This document shows positions 52,629-61,218 of a stretch of DNA of 64,000 nt, one piece after another (position 1 is the stretch's first letter; every line of letters starts with the position of its first letter). The stretch lies in NCBI GenBank assembly GCA_038204465.1, contig JBBRCX010000006.1:1-64000 (forward strand), read 5' to 3'. This DNA comes from JBBRCX01 sp038204465 (GTDB taxonomy: Bacteria > Planctomycetota > Phycisphaerae > Tepidisphaerales > Tepidisphaeraceae). Below the pieces are notes generated by a model. The model was not told where the DNA came from. It did not search any database and worked only from the letters and a program-made list of their open reading frames with translations. Position numbers and translations under genes: made by a program.

Positions 52629-52875
52629 CGATTTGGACCTTCGACCGCGGGCGAGCGTGTGGTTCTAACCTGGCTCTGCGAGCCGGGATTATAGGGATCA
52701 CCCGCCAGGGGTCTAGCCGGTCTCGCTCGGAGTCCTCCTGAACGCTGGCAGTGGGTTGATCAGTATAAAACATTCGATCGCGGGAGATATCGTTCGTTTC
52801 GCGCTGGGTTGGAATATCCACTCGCCCGACGTTCCTCACCTTGCAATATGAGCCGGGGGCGATACATTCGCAATT

Positions 52876-52889
52876 GTTCCATGTGGAAC
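52876..52889. promoter_or_regulatory. parS-like site 1
   Basis: GTTCCATGTGGAAC lies 47 bases before the parB start, one base from a perfect palindrome and close to the ParB recognition form GTTYCACGTGRAAC. It sits in the 307-base interval between divergent nuoD and parB, which otherwise should hold both promoters. It could also mediate parB autoregulation. Confidence 0.6.
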
Positions 52890-52935
52890 GCCTTTGGGCA
52901 GGAAGCCAAACCATATCCGGCGGGAAAGGAGTCCC

Positions 52936-53898
52936 ATGTCAAAGCTAGCGAAAACGAAGTCACGCCTCGGTCGGGGGTTGAGCAGCTTGATGTCTGTCTC
53001 TGAGCTTCCGGTCGAACGCGAGGTGGGGCCTGCGCCATCCATTGGAGAGATGCTGCCCGCCGAGACGGGCGATTCAACGGACGCCGGTGCGGACGGGGCG
53101 CTTGCGGGGGCGGCGCGGATCCTGGATGTACCTGTCGAGCAGATCGGGCCGAATCCCCACCAGCCCCGGCGCGCGATGGACGAAGCTTCCGTTGCGGAGC
53201 TCGCCGCGAGCCTGAAGGGGACGGGGCTGATCCAGCCGATTGTGGTCCGGCGTGTGGGTGACGCGTACCAGCTTATCGCCGGTGAGCGGCGCTGGCGGGC
53301 GGCGAAACTCGCGGGCCTGGCGACGGTGCCGGCGATCCTCCGCGAGGTGGATGCTTTCACCCAGGCGCAGATGGCCCTCGTCGAGAACATCCATCGGAAG
53401 GATTTGAACCCCGTCGATCGGGCCTCCGCCTATCGTGCGCTGATGCAACAGCTCGGGCTTACCCAGGCCGAGCTGGCGGGGCGACTGGGGGAAGACCGGA
53501 GCAGCATTGCGAATTACCTCCGCCTCCTCGATCTTGCCGAGCCGGTCCGGATGATGCTGGCGGAGGAGAGGATTTCGATGGGTCACGCGAAGCTCCTGGC
53601 TGGCGTGGCGGACGTCCTGGAGCAGGAGCGGCTGGCGAACCTGGTCCTCGCCCAAGGGCTGTCGGTGCGCAATCTGGAGAGGTTGGTGCAAGATGGACCA
53701 GGCGAGAACGCGACCAGAAGTTCCCCCGCCGTCTCCGCTCATATCCAGGACCTGGAGAAATCGTTGAGCCGGCAGCTTGGGCTTCGCGTCCAGGTGCGGT
53801 CATCCGGAAAGAAGGGTCAAGGCCGTCTCGTGTTTCATTACGCATCGCTCGATCAGTTCGACGAGCTGTTGGGGAAGCTCGGGGCAAGCACCGATTGA
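52936..53898 (+). CDS. parB: chromosome partitioning protein ParB
   Basis: 320 residues from ATG 52936 after AAGGAG (MSKLAKTKSRLGRGLSSLMS, the usual ParB start that contacts ParA). The CTPase/ParB-N domain has NPHQPRRAMDEASVAELAAS and the GERRWRAAK box (117-124), then ENIHRKDLNPVDRASAYRAL. The HTH is LTQAELAGRLGEDRSSIANY. A C-terminal dimerisation region follows. It binds parS and spreads as a clamp to organise the origin region. No parA lies beside it in this window. Confidence 0.93.
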   Translation: MSKLAKTKSRLGRGLSSLMSVSELPVEREVGPAPSIGEMLPAETGDSTDAGADGALAGAARILDVPVEQIGPNPHQPRRAMDEASVAELAASLKGTGLIQPIVVRRVGDAYQLIAGERRWRAAKLAGLATVPAILREVDAFTQAQMALVENIHRKDLNPVDRASAYRALMQQLGLTQAELAGRLGEDRSSIANYLRLLDLAEPVRMMLAEERISMGHAKLLAGVADVLEQERLANLVLAQGLSVRNLERLVQDGPGENATRSSPAVSAHIQDLEKSLSRQLGLRVQVRSSGKKGQGRLVFHYASLDQFDELLGKLGASTD

Positions 53899-54412
53899 GG
53901 GTTGTGGAAAGCGATGTTTCCCACGACGTGCGCTTCGACGTGCACTCGAGAGTTCCACGTGGAACAACGCCAAGCCGGGAGGGCGTTGCAAGGGCAAGCA
54001 AGCGCCCGGCTGCACGCTCGGACTAAAATGAAGAGGGCATGCGTTTCGACGAGGACGTTGGAGGAAGAGGGCCTAATCTTTCCTTTCTCTTACGAAGAAT
54101 CATTCATCTGACGGAATGCGAAGGGCAAGCGGAACACCTTTGGGGCAACGGGAAGGGCACTCAAAGGGCGCATGAGGGCCTCACGCGACGGGGCGACCCG
54201 CCCCTTTCGTTACGCCTCTCGGCGACGTTTTCCTAAGCAGCGCCTTCACCGCGAGTTGTGATCTCCCGAACAGAATGAATTTCGACAGGCAAGGCCAGGC
54301 ATCGACAAGGGATGACGCCGACCTGGCTGCCGGGGGTGGATGCATACACTGCCTGATGGGACGGGGGGCGGGGCTTTAGATGGGGAAGGCGAACTCTTAG
54401 AATTCACCGACG
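53899..54412. other. 514-bp intergenic region containing parS-like site 2
   Basis: The only recognised element is the perfect palindrome GTTCCACGTGGAAC at 53952-53965, flanked as A...A, a canonical parS form just after parB. I see no gene, RNA or terminator I can support in the rest. Confidence 0.7.
53952..53965. promoter_or_regulatory. parS-like site 2 (perfect palindrome)
   Basis: GTTCCACGTGGAAC matches the conserved bacterial parS core exactly in its palindromic form, 54 bases after the parB stop. Confidence 0.75.
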
Positions 54413-55411
54413 ATGGGTGAAGCGACGCAAAGCGCGGTGGACGTGGCCATCATCGGCGCGGGGCCTACGGGGCTGTTCGCGGCGTTCTACGCCGGGCTGC
54501 GGCAGATGTCGGTCAAGCTGATCGACTCGCTGGAAATCCTCGGCGGGCAGCTGACGACGCTCTATCCAGAGAAATACATCTATGATGTGGCCGGGTTCCC
54601 GCGCATCTTTTCCAAGGACCTGGCGGCGGGGCTGGTCGAGCAGGCGATGCAGTATCGGCCGACGGTCTGCCTGGGCGAGCAGGTCCAGGACCTGGGGTAT
54701 GACCAGGGGAGCCGGATCTACCGGGTGCAGACATCGAAGGCCACGCACCCCGCCCGGGCGGTGCTGATCGCGGCGGGCGTCGGTGCCTTTCAACCCAAGA
54801 CGCTGCCGCTCGCCAACGCCGGCTCGTACGAAGGACGCGGGCTGCACTATTTCGTGAAAGAGGTCGCGGGGTTTCGCGGGAAGAAGGTGCTCATCGTCGG
54901 GGGCGGCGACAGCGCCGTTGATTGGGCGAACATGCTGGCGCCGGTGGCGGGGCAACTCACGCTCATTCATCGCCGCGACCAGTTCCGGGCCCACGAGGAC
55001 AGCGTCGAGAAGATGCGCCAGACGCCGGCCCGCATCAAGGTCTTCCACGAGCTGAAGAGCATCGAGGGCAATGGGAAGCTGGAGCGTGCCACAATCTATG
55101 ACAACCGCAGCAAGGCCGAGGAAACCCTGCCGCTCGACGCGGTGCTGGTAAACATCGGGTTCGTCAATTCGATGGGGCCGATCAAGGAGTGGGGGCTGGC
55201 CCTCGAGGGCTCGGCGATCAAGGTTGACAGCATGATGCAGACGAGCCGGCCGGGCGTGTTCGGCGCGGGGGACATCGTCACCTATCCGGGGAAGCTGAAG
55301 CTCATCGCGACGGGCTTCGGCGAGGCGGCGATCGCCGTGAATTACGCGAAGCATTACCTGGATCCCTCGGCGAACATTTTTCCGGGGCACAGCTCCAACA
55401 TGAAGAGGTAG
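54413..55411 (+). CDS. ferredoxin-NADP reductase, thioredoxin-reductase-like (YumC type)
   Basis: 332 residues with two nucleotide-binding folds. The FAD site is VDVAIIGAGPTGLFAAFYAG and the NADPH site KKVLIVGGGDSAVDWANML. The sequence ILGGQLTTLYPEKYIYDVAG is typical of this class. The redox CxxC of true thioredoxin reductases is absent, which marks the YumC-type ferredoxin/flavodoxin reductases. The C-terminal SRPGVFGAGDIVTYPGKLKL closes the FAD site. It may supply electrons to or from the [2Fe-2S] ferredoxin at 12134, though they are unlinked. Confidence 0.9.
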   Translation: MGEATQSAVDVAIIGAGPTGLFAAFYAGLRQMSVKLIDSLEILGGQLTTLYPEKYIYDVAGFPRIFSKDLAAGLVEQAMQYRPTVCLGEQVQDLGYDQGSRIYRVQTSKATHPARAVLIAAGVGAFQPKTLPLANAGSYEGRGLHYFVKEVAGFRGKKVLIVGGGDSAVDWANMLAPVAGQLTLIHRRDQFRAHEDSVEKMRQTPARIKVFHELKSIEGNGKLERATIYDNRSKAEETLPLDAVLVNIGFVNSMGPIKEWGLALEGSAIKVDSMMQTSRPGVFGAGDIVTYPGKLKLIATGFGEAAIAVNYAKHYLDPSANIFPGHSSNMKR

Positions 55412-55457
55412 GTTCGAACCCATTTCCGCGCCGCCGCCACCAGTAAGAATTCAACAC

Positions 55458-55501
55458 AACAGCCGCAAGGCCCGAAGAAGCCGGCGGCGTCGCGGGCTGT
55501 T
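55458..55501 (+). terminator. possible stem after the ferredoxin reductase gene
   Basis: AACAGCC (55458-55464) can pair with GGCTGTT (55495-55501) across a 30-base GC-rich interior. It is a weak candidate for transcription end. Confidence 0.3.
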
Positions 55502-55564
55502 CGATTGGATCGTAGAACCCCTTAAATCAAGCCAATCGCGGATGTCAAAATCGAAACTCAGGAC

Positions 55565-56284
55565 ATGACTACGGCGGAGCTGGCGGGCCGGGTTGAGCAC
55601 GCGGTGCTGCGGCCGGAGGCTTCCAGCGCGGAGGTGCACCGGGCGGGGGCGGAGGCGCTGGAGTGGGGCTTTGCCGCGGTGTGCGTGGCGCCCGTCTGGG
55701 CGGCGCGGATGGCGACGATGCTGAAAGGGAGCGGGGTGCGGGTTTGCACGGTGGTGAGTTTTCCACATGGAACCGCGAAGGCGACCGTCAAAGCGATTGA
55801 GGCGAGCAGCGCGGTGAAAGACGGGGCTGATGAAGTCGACGTGGTGGCACATCTCCCGCATCTGGTCAATGCGGATTTCGATTCTGCGCGGGCGGAGTTG
55901 CTCGAGATTGCGCGGGCCTCGCGGGCGGCCCGCCGCGATGTGGTCATCAAGGTCATCCTGGAGACGAGCTACCTGCTGACGCTGGGGTCGCAGCGTGGAG
56001 AGGCGGCGATCGCTACCGGCTGCCGGGCCGCGCGCGAGAGCGGCTGCGATTACGTGAAGACCAGCACCGGCTTCCATCCCGCCGGCGGAGCAAGCGTCGA
56101 AGCGGTTCGCCTGATGAAACAGCACGGTGAAGGACTCAAGATCAAGGCCGCGGGAGGCATCAAGGACCTGGCAACCGCGTTGAGAATGATCGAGGCGGGA
56201 GCGGACCGGCTTGGGATGAGCGCATCGGTGGCGGTGATGGAGGAACTGCGGAGCCAGCTTCACTCGAACAAGCAGCGCCCCTGA
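55565..56284 (+). CDS. deoC: deoxyribose-phosphate aldolase
   Basis: 239 residues, TIM barrel. DeoC splits 2-deoxyribose-5-phosphate into glyceraldehyde-3-phosphate and acetaldehyde. VVSFPHGTAKATVKAIEASS, DGADEVDVVAHLPHLVN, KVILETSYL and the Schiff-base lysine in YVKTSTGFHPAGGAS are visible, followed by IKAAGGIKDL. ATG 55565 is correctly placed. A parS-like site lies inside the gene at 55760-55773. No other nucleoside catabolic genes adjoin. Confidence 0.93.
   Translation: MTTAELAGRVEHAVLRPEASSAEVHRAGAEALEWGFAAVCVAPVWAARMATMLKGSGVRVCTVVSFPHGTAKATVKAIEASSAVKDGADEVDVVAHLPHLVNADFDSARAELLEIARASRAARRDVVIKVILETSYLLTLGSQRGEAAIATGCRAARESGCDYVKTSTGFHPAGGASVEAVRLMKQHGEGLKIKAAGGIKDLATALRMIEAGADRLGMSASVAVMEELRSQLHSNKQRP
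55760..55773. promoter_or_regulatory. parS-like site 3, inside deoC
   Basis: TTTCCACATGGAAC differs by one base from the reverse complement of site 1 (GTTCCACATGGAAC). Its position in a coding region is normal for parS, but the deoC coding constraint means chance cannot be excluded. Confidence 0.5.
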
Positions 56285-56569
56285 CGCTTCGCACAACGCG
56301 GTTGATGAGGAGGCTTGCTGGTCCGCCAGATCGAGCAAAGTCCGCCGAAGCCCACCAAAGCCCACAAAAGCCCACAATGGCGCGCATCAAGAACGCGGTG
56401 CTGAAAGGTGGGGGATGAGTCAGGTGAGTGCGCTGTTGCAAATCCCAGATCGGAATTGAGAATCAGAAAGCCAAATGGGCATCTCCGTGGGCGCGAACGG
56501 CGTCGCGGGTTGCGACGTTGGTGCTGGGCATGATGCCGGAGGGTTTGGGTGAGAACGCGAGGGGTTCTC

Positions 56570-57412
56570 ATGGTCTATCGATCGACACGGATGTGGCGTG
56601 CGATCGCACTGCTGATCGCAGTGTGCGCACTGCCCAGCGCAGGGTGCACGGCACAGGCACACGCGCGGTTCTTATCGGCGTCGCCCGGCGGGTCGAGTGC
56701 CTACCTCTTGCACCTGCCCGGGATCGCTGGCGAGCGGTGGCTCGACCAGGAGATGGTGCGGGGCGTGCGCGAGGGCGGCTTCGATGGGACGCTGGAGATC
56801 TACGACTGGACGCACAACGATCCGGGCGTGGGCGCGCTGCTCGCACAGGAGCGCAACCGGCGCGAATCGAAGAAGATCGCGGATTTGATTGAATCCCGAT
56901 TCCGGGCCGACCCCTCGGCCAAAATCACGATCACCTGTCACAGCGGTGGGGCGGGGCTGGCGGTGTGGGCCCTGGAGCGCCTGCCGAACGACGTTCAGAT
57001 CGACACGCTCTTTCTGCTATCGCCCGCGCTCTCGCAGCGCTACGACCTGTCCAAAGCGCTGGCGCACGTAACGAACAGGGCGTACGTCTTTACCAGCGTG
57101 AACGATGTAATCGTCCTGGGGATGGGGACGCGGCTGTTCGGCACGATCGACGGCGTCAAGGAAGAGGCGGCCGGAATGCGCGGCTTTCATCGCCCAGCCG
57201 GCGCGGATGCGGCACAATACAAGAAGCTCGCGCAGTTTCCGTACGACGAGCGCTGGGTGGATCTGGACAACATTGGCGATCATATCGGCAACATGTCAAA
57301 GGCATTCGCCAAAGGCGTGGTGGCGCCGCTGGCAACCGGGAAGAAGCCGTCCCTGATGCCGCGGGAGCTGCGCGCTTCGACCCGCCCCGCAACGGAGCCG
57401 GCCCGGTCATGA
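56570..57412 (+). CDS. lipoprotein with alpha/beta-hydrolase fold
   Basis: 280 residues from ATG 56570 after GAGGGG. The signal peptide ends in a lipobox (VCALPSAGCTA). The body has HLPGIAGERWLDQEMVRGV, ITITCHSGGAGLAVWAL (CHSGG nucleophile elbow with Ser) and later DNIGDHIGNMS, whose His could complete the triad. This resembles serine hydrolases of unknown substrate, anchored to the envelope. Its stop overlaps the next gene start as ATGA. Confidence 0.7.
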   Translation: MVYRSTRMWRAIALLIAVCALPSAGCTAQAHARFLSASPGGSSAYLLHLPGIAGERWLDQEMVRGVREGGFDGTLEIYDWTHNDPGVGALLAQERNRRESKKIADLIESRFRADPSAKITITCHSGGAGLAVWALERLPNDVQIDTLFLLSPALSQRYDLSKALAHVTNRAYVFTSVNDVIVLGMGTRLFGTIDGVKEEAAGMRGFHRPAGADAAQYKKLAQFPYDERWVDLDNIGDHIGNMSKAFAKGVVAPLATGKKPSLMPRELRASTRPATEPARS

Positions 57413-57603
57413 GGCGCAGCAGCGATGCAAGCCGGCCCGCACTCGGCCCGGCGCCGGCTGATGCGCATCCCCACCAGGCTTGGCCGATCTGGCGTAAGCT
57501 CTTCGCTTACCTTGTGCTGGCAGCGATGGCGTCGGCCGCAATCTGGTTCGTAGACCGAAGAGCGCATTATCCAAGGGCGGAGCGGCCGCGCATGGTTCGT
57601 TAG
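57409..57603 (+). CDS. 64-residue single-pass membrane protein
   Basis: ATG 57409 overlaps the upstream stop codon, which supports translation by coupling. The product has a Pro/Ala-rich start, one membrane helix (LFAYLVLAAMASAAIWFV) and a short basic tail. No family was recognised. It probably works with the hydrolase lipoprotein. Confidence 0.55.
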   Translation: MRRSSDASRPALGPAPADAHPHQAWPIWRKLFAYLVLAAMASAAIWFVDRRAHYPRAERPRMVR

Positions 57604-57630
57604 CGCGCCACAACTGGCGCGTTCCCGGAA

Positions 57631-58356
57631 TCACGTCTCAATCTGATTTGCACCGCGCGGCCCGCGATTGCGAGTCACCACGAGACACAGCAGAGCGATC
57701 GCGCCGTGCGTGGCGATGCAGGGGAGGATGGAGGGCGGTACCGCGAACGAGACATCCTGCCCAAGGTTTGTGAGGTAGCGGTAAGCGAGCGTCCGCTCGG
57801 TCCAGACGGGGAAGTGCAGGATCCCGTTCAGCGCGAACAATGGATGAGGCGGGACGAGCCAGGTGACCAGCCAGTCGTGCGCCGGAAAGACATGGCTGAG
57901 CCAGACGGGAGAGGTAAGCCAGGCAATTCCGATGAAAACGGCCAGCACTGCAGCGTAGAGCGAATCAAGTCCGGTTCGCGATAGCAAGCGCGCCAGGCTG
58001 CCCAGCGCGAGCGCATACGCGAGAAGAACGATCGAGCAGCCGAGCCATTGCTCGACGGTGACGTTTGCGGTGAGGACTGCCGCCAGCCATGCACACGCGG
58101 TTCCTGTTGCGAGCGCAACCGCTGCCAGCAGCTGAAGTCGCCATGAGCTTTCGGTCAACGCAAATCCTGGCGTGAGCAGCGTGGTGAACCCGAGCCCGCC
58201 AAGAAAAAGCCCAAGCGTCGCTCCCGCGGACCGGTAGCACAGTGCGCCACAGAAGAACCCCACGAGCAGCGGCAGGGCGAAGCGGAGAATGCTCAAGGTA
58301 TCGACGCGCGGAGGTTGGGCAGTAGTGACGGGTGAGTGAGTGTCGTCGTCGGGCAT
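57631..58356 (-). CDS. polytopic membrane protein, unknown function
   Basis: 241 residues with about six membrane segments (ILRFALPLLVGFFCGALC, TLGLFLGGLGFTTLL, WRLQLLAAVALATGTACAWL and others). A conserved-looking WLVPPHPLFALNGILHFPVW lies in a loop. There is no signal or catalytic motif. It ends near the convergent 64-residue gene and lies 22 bases after the YdjY-like gene on the same strand. Confidence 0.6.
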   Translation of the reverse strand: MPDDDTHSPVTTAQPPRVDTLSILRFALPLLVGFFCGALCYRSAGATLGLFLGGLGFTTLLTPGFALTESSWRLQLLAAVALATGTACAWLAAVLTANVTVEQWLGCSIVLLAYALALGSLARLLSRTGLDSLYAAVLAVFIGIAWLTSPVWLSHVFPAHDWLVTWLVPPHPLFALNGILHFPVWTERTLAYRYLTNLGQDVSFAVPPSILPCIATHGAIALLCLVVTRNRGPRGANQIET

Positions 58357-58378
58357 TGGCGGTCAGTGTCGATGAACG

Positions 58379-59140
58379 TCAATCCGGAACTGACACGGGC
58401 GCCGTCGAAGGCGCAGTTGCGGCGCGCTCCGCGTCCTTTCGCGGATTCTTCCCATGCTCGAGAATCATGATGACCTTGGCGCCGGCCTTGGGAGCGACGT
58501 CCGGGTTTCGCTCCCACTCCAGCTGCTCGTTGCTGTTGCTGGCCATCTGCGGGACGTCGATGACGGTGAGATCGAAATTGACCACGCTGGCGAGGTATCC
58601 GGTCGTGTCGCCGGCGTATTTTCCCTGGATCATTCGCGAGCCGGCGAAGACCCAGTCGAACGGCGCCGCTTCCTTTTTTGTCTTCACGTCGCGCAGCAGG
58701 CGGTAGGCCGGAACCGTGACGGTCTTCCCGTTCTGCTCGAACTGCACGCTGATGTGGATCGGGTCGCCATGCGCTGGGGTCCACTTGTTGCTTTCTTCGG
58801 AGTAGGTGATCGGGGAACCGGGCTTCAGGCCGATCGCGAGCAGGGCGAAGTGGAGATCGGATGGCTTGACCGCCGCGCGAAGGATGGCTTCGTAGTCGTT
58901 GGTTCCTTTGACGCAGCAGAAGAACTCAACCGGCGTCTCCACGCCCAGCGCCTCACATTCCACGCGCACCTGCTTCTTCACCGCGTCGAATTCAAGGTGC
59001 GGAAGCTTGCCGAGAGCCTTCTCGCTCGGGGCGGGCTGCGTCGAAGGCTGAGTGCTCGCAACCGTCGGGGGATCGGCGAAGGCGGATTCCGAGCCAAGCA
59101 AGAAGAGCAAGGCCAGCAAAGCTGCGATGCGAGATGACAT
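58379..59140 (-). CDS. YdjY-domain secreted protein
   Basis: About 253 residues from ATG 59140 with a signal peptide (IAALLALLFLLGSESAFA). The body matches the YdjY-like pattern: VRVECEALGVETPVEFFCCV, KGTNDYEAILRAAVKPSDLH and FALLAIGLKPGSPI. The family occurs widely in planctomycetes, with unknown function, often fused to other domains; here it stands alone. Pro/Thr-rich tails flank the domain on both sides. Confidence 0.8.
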   Translation of the reverse strand: MSSRIAALLALLFLLGSESAFADPPTVASTQPSTQPAPSEKALGKLPHLEFDAVKKQVRVECEALGVETPVEFFCCVKGTNDYEAILRAAVKPSDLHFALLAIGLKPGSPITYSEESNKWTPAHGDPIHISVQFEQNGKTVTVPAYRLLRDVKTKKEAAPFDWVFAGSRMIQGKYAGDTTGYLASVVNFDLTVIDVPQMASNSNEQLEWERNPDVAPKAGAKVIMILEHGKNPRKDAERAATAPSTAPVSVPD

Positions 59141-59229
59141 CAACGCTCCGGGACCGGAGTCTAACCGCGAATCGGAACCTGCGCAAAATGTAGGCGCGGG
59201 TGGGGTTGGAGGGAAGCTGACGCGAAGGT

Positions 59230-59967
59230 TCAGATGCTGTCCGGCATCGACGGATAGCCGAAAAACAGGATCAACGCCCGCCGCGGATGGTCCGTCGCGT
59301 TCGGTGCGGTGTAGTGCAGGGTCTTGGCGTGATGAATCGTACATCCGCCGGCCGGAACCGGGCAGACGGCGGCCTTGCTTCCGTCGACGCCATCGGTCTC
59401 CAGTGTATGCACCTTTGGGTCGTGGCCGATCGGATGATGAGGGCGAAGGTTGCCGAGATGGCTGTGCGGGATGAACTGCATGCAGCCGCTTTCGATGGTC
59501 GCATCCTGCAGGGGCATCCAGATGTTGCAGCCGTAGCAGATCCGGTCGCGCCCGTCCCGGGCGCCGTAGGCCAGGTCCTGATGCCAGGGCACTTCCTTGC
59601 CGTTGTGCGGGGGCTTGTAGATGGCGTGATCGAACGACAGCGCCGCCTGCGGTCCGAGCAACTGCCGCGCGATGGCCTGTGCGTTGCGGAAATACTGCGT
59701 CTCGAGCAGTCGCGGTTCGAATTGCGTTGCGTTATTGATCTGGGGCGTGCGCCGCTCGCCGGCATGGTGTTTCAGGTCGCCAAGGTCGAACGCCAATTCC
59801 TTGGGCAACTCATCGAAACGATCGAACAAGCCGTCGAGCAGTTCGCGGATGCGCTGCACCTCATCGCGCGGCGCCAGGCGATCGAGCGTCAGAAACCCGT
59901 CGCGATGGAACTGAACGATCTGGTCCGTCGTCAGCTTCGGCGTCGTCTCCGACAGGGTGGCCGTCAT
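59230..59967 (-). CDS. phytanoyl-CoA dioxygenase (PhyH) family protein
   Basis: 245 residues. Fe(II)/2-oxoglutarate oxygenase fold with EVPWHQDLAYGARDGRD (HxD iron ligands), IWMPLQDATIESGCMQFIPH, and TIHHAKTLHYTAPNATDHPR (distal His, then Arg for 2-oxoglutarate). It hydroxylates an unknown substrate. Its start overlaps the stop of the upstream phosphodiesterase gene as ATGA, so the two are coupled. Confidence 0.9.
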   Translation of the reverse strand: MTATLSETTPKLTTDQIVQFHRDGFLTLDRLAPRDEVQRIRELLDGLFDRFDELPKELAFDLGDLKHHAGERRTPQINNATQFEPRLLETQYFRNAQAIARQLLGPQAALSFDHAIYKPPHNGKEVPWHQDLAYGARDGRDRICYGCNIWMPLQDATIESGCMQFIPHSHLGNLRPHHPIGHDPKVHTLETDGVDGSKAAVCPVPAGGCTIHHAKTLHYTAPNATDHPRRALILFFGYPSMPDSI

Positions 59968-61034
59968 ATCGTTGGCTCCGATTTGGGTCGATGAACCCAG
60001 GCATCCCGCACGCGCACGGCTGTCTCCGGAAAGTCGCTGAACAATCCGTCGACGCCCAGGTGATAGAACAGCTCGTACTCTTTCGCCGGATCTTGATTGT
60101 ACTCGGCCGCCAGATACTGCGCCTCATTTCGGAACGTATAAGGATGCACGAGCAGTCCCGCTGCGTGCGCATCTTCCACGAGCGGCGTCGGTTGCAGCAG
60201 TCGCCCATTCGCGCCAACAGGAACAATGCTTCCCTTCCAGGGCCCGATGCCGTCGGCATAGGAAGCGATTTCCGACAAACCAACCGGAGTCAATAGATCG
60301 CCATAGGTTCGGGCATCGCCGGCGAGGACGAAGTCAAGGGGCTGGCCGTAGCGCAGATGACCATTTGGCTGGATCACGAATGCATCGGTGAGTTGAACGA
60401 TGGGAAACTCAGTCAGGCGCCGCAGGTCCTTCAGGTTCTGAACTTCGAAAGACTGCAGGAACACGGGCGCGGAGCGGCCGCGGTAGCCGCAGTCATGCAG
60501 CATCTGCACGAGCGTCTCTTCCAATGGAAGGCCAAGCTGGCGGAAGAAGCTCGGGTGCTTCGTTTCGGGATACAAACCGATCGTCCTGCCGGTTCGCAGT
60601 GTCGCGCTGCGCGCCAAGTCGATTACCTCCTGCAGCGTGGGGATCTGGAAACGACCATCGAAGGAGCTGTCGCGAAATCCGAAGCGCTGCCTTGCCCGAA
60701 GGGTTTTGATTTCGACGAGAGTGAAATCGCAACTGAACCATCCTTCGATCTCGACGCCGTCGATGCTCTTGAGCGTTTTTCGCGATGCATACTCCGGCCG
60801 CTCAGCGACGTCGGTGGTGGCGGATAGCTCCGGCTCATGCCGCGCAATCAACACGCCGTCACCCGTCGCGACCAGGTCGGGCTCGATAAAGTCTGCACCG
60901 TGCTCGATTGCCAGTTCGTAGCTGGCCAGCGTGTGCTCGGGGCGCAATCCGCACGCCCCGCGATGGCCGATCACGATGGGGATTCGACCCGTTAACGTCG
61001 GGACGCTTTCGGTCTTGCGGGCGCGGTCGGACAC
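59964..61034 (-). CDS. glycerophosphodiester phosphodiesterase
   Basis: 356 residues. GDPD TIM-barrel with IVIGHRGACGLRPEHTLASY (HRGA catalytic), GADFIEPDLVATGDGVLIARH (ExD metal site plus His), and DGLFSDFPETAVRVRDA near the end. It releases glycerol-3-phosphate from glycerophosphodiesters. No signal peptide is visible, so a cytoplasmic UgpQ-like place is probable, although its length is closer to the periplasmic GlpQ type. Start GTG 61034. It is coupled to the PhyH gene downstream. Confidence 0.9.
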   Translation of the reverse strand: MSDRARKTESVPTLTGRIPIVIGHRGACGLRPEHTLASYELAIEHGADFIEPDLVATGDGVLIARHEPELSATTDVAERPEYASRKTLKSIDGVEIEGWFSCDFTLVEIKTLRARQRFGFRDSSFDGRFQIPTLQEVIDLARSATLRTGRTIGLYPETKHPSFFRQLGLPLEETLVQMLHDCGYRGRSAPVFLQSFEVQNLKDLRRLTEFPIVQLTDAFVIQPNGHLRYGQPLDFVLAGDARTYGDLLTPVGLSEIASYADGIGPWKGSIVPVGANGRLLQPTPLVEDAHAAGLLVHPYTFRNEAQYLAAEYNQDPAKEYELFYHLGVDGLFSDFPETAVRVRDAWVHRPKSEPTI

Positions 61035-61218
61035 GCAGCAAAGACTATCCGATCCAACGTTGGAAGCGGCTCATGTACGCTCCCACCATCCTCAGGGAAT
61101 AAGCGCAAGCGGCTGATCCCATTGAATCTACGCGCACCGCTGTCCGACGCCGATTGGGGGCCGGACATTTTTGCGGCTACCATATCCCGCTCCTGAGTAA
61201 CACCCTCGAAAGGACGTT

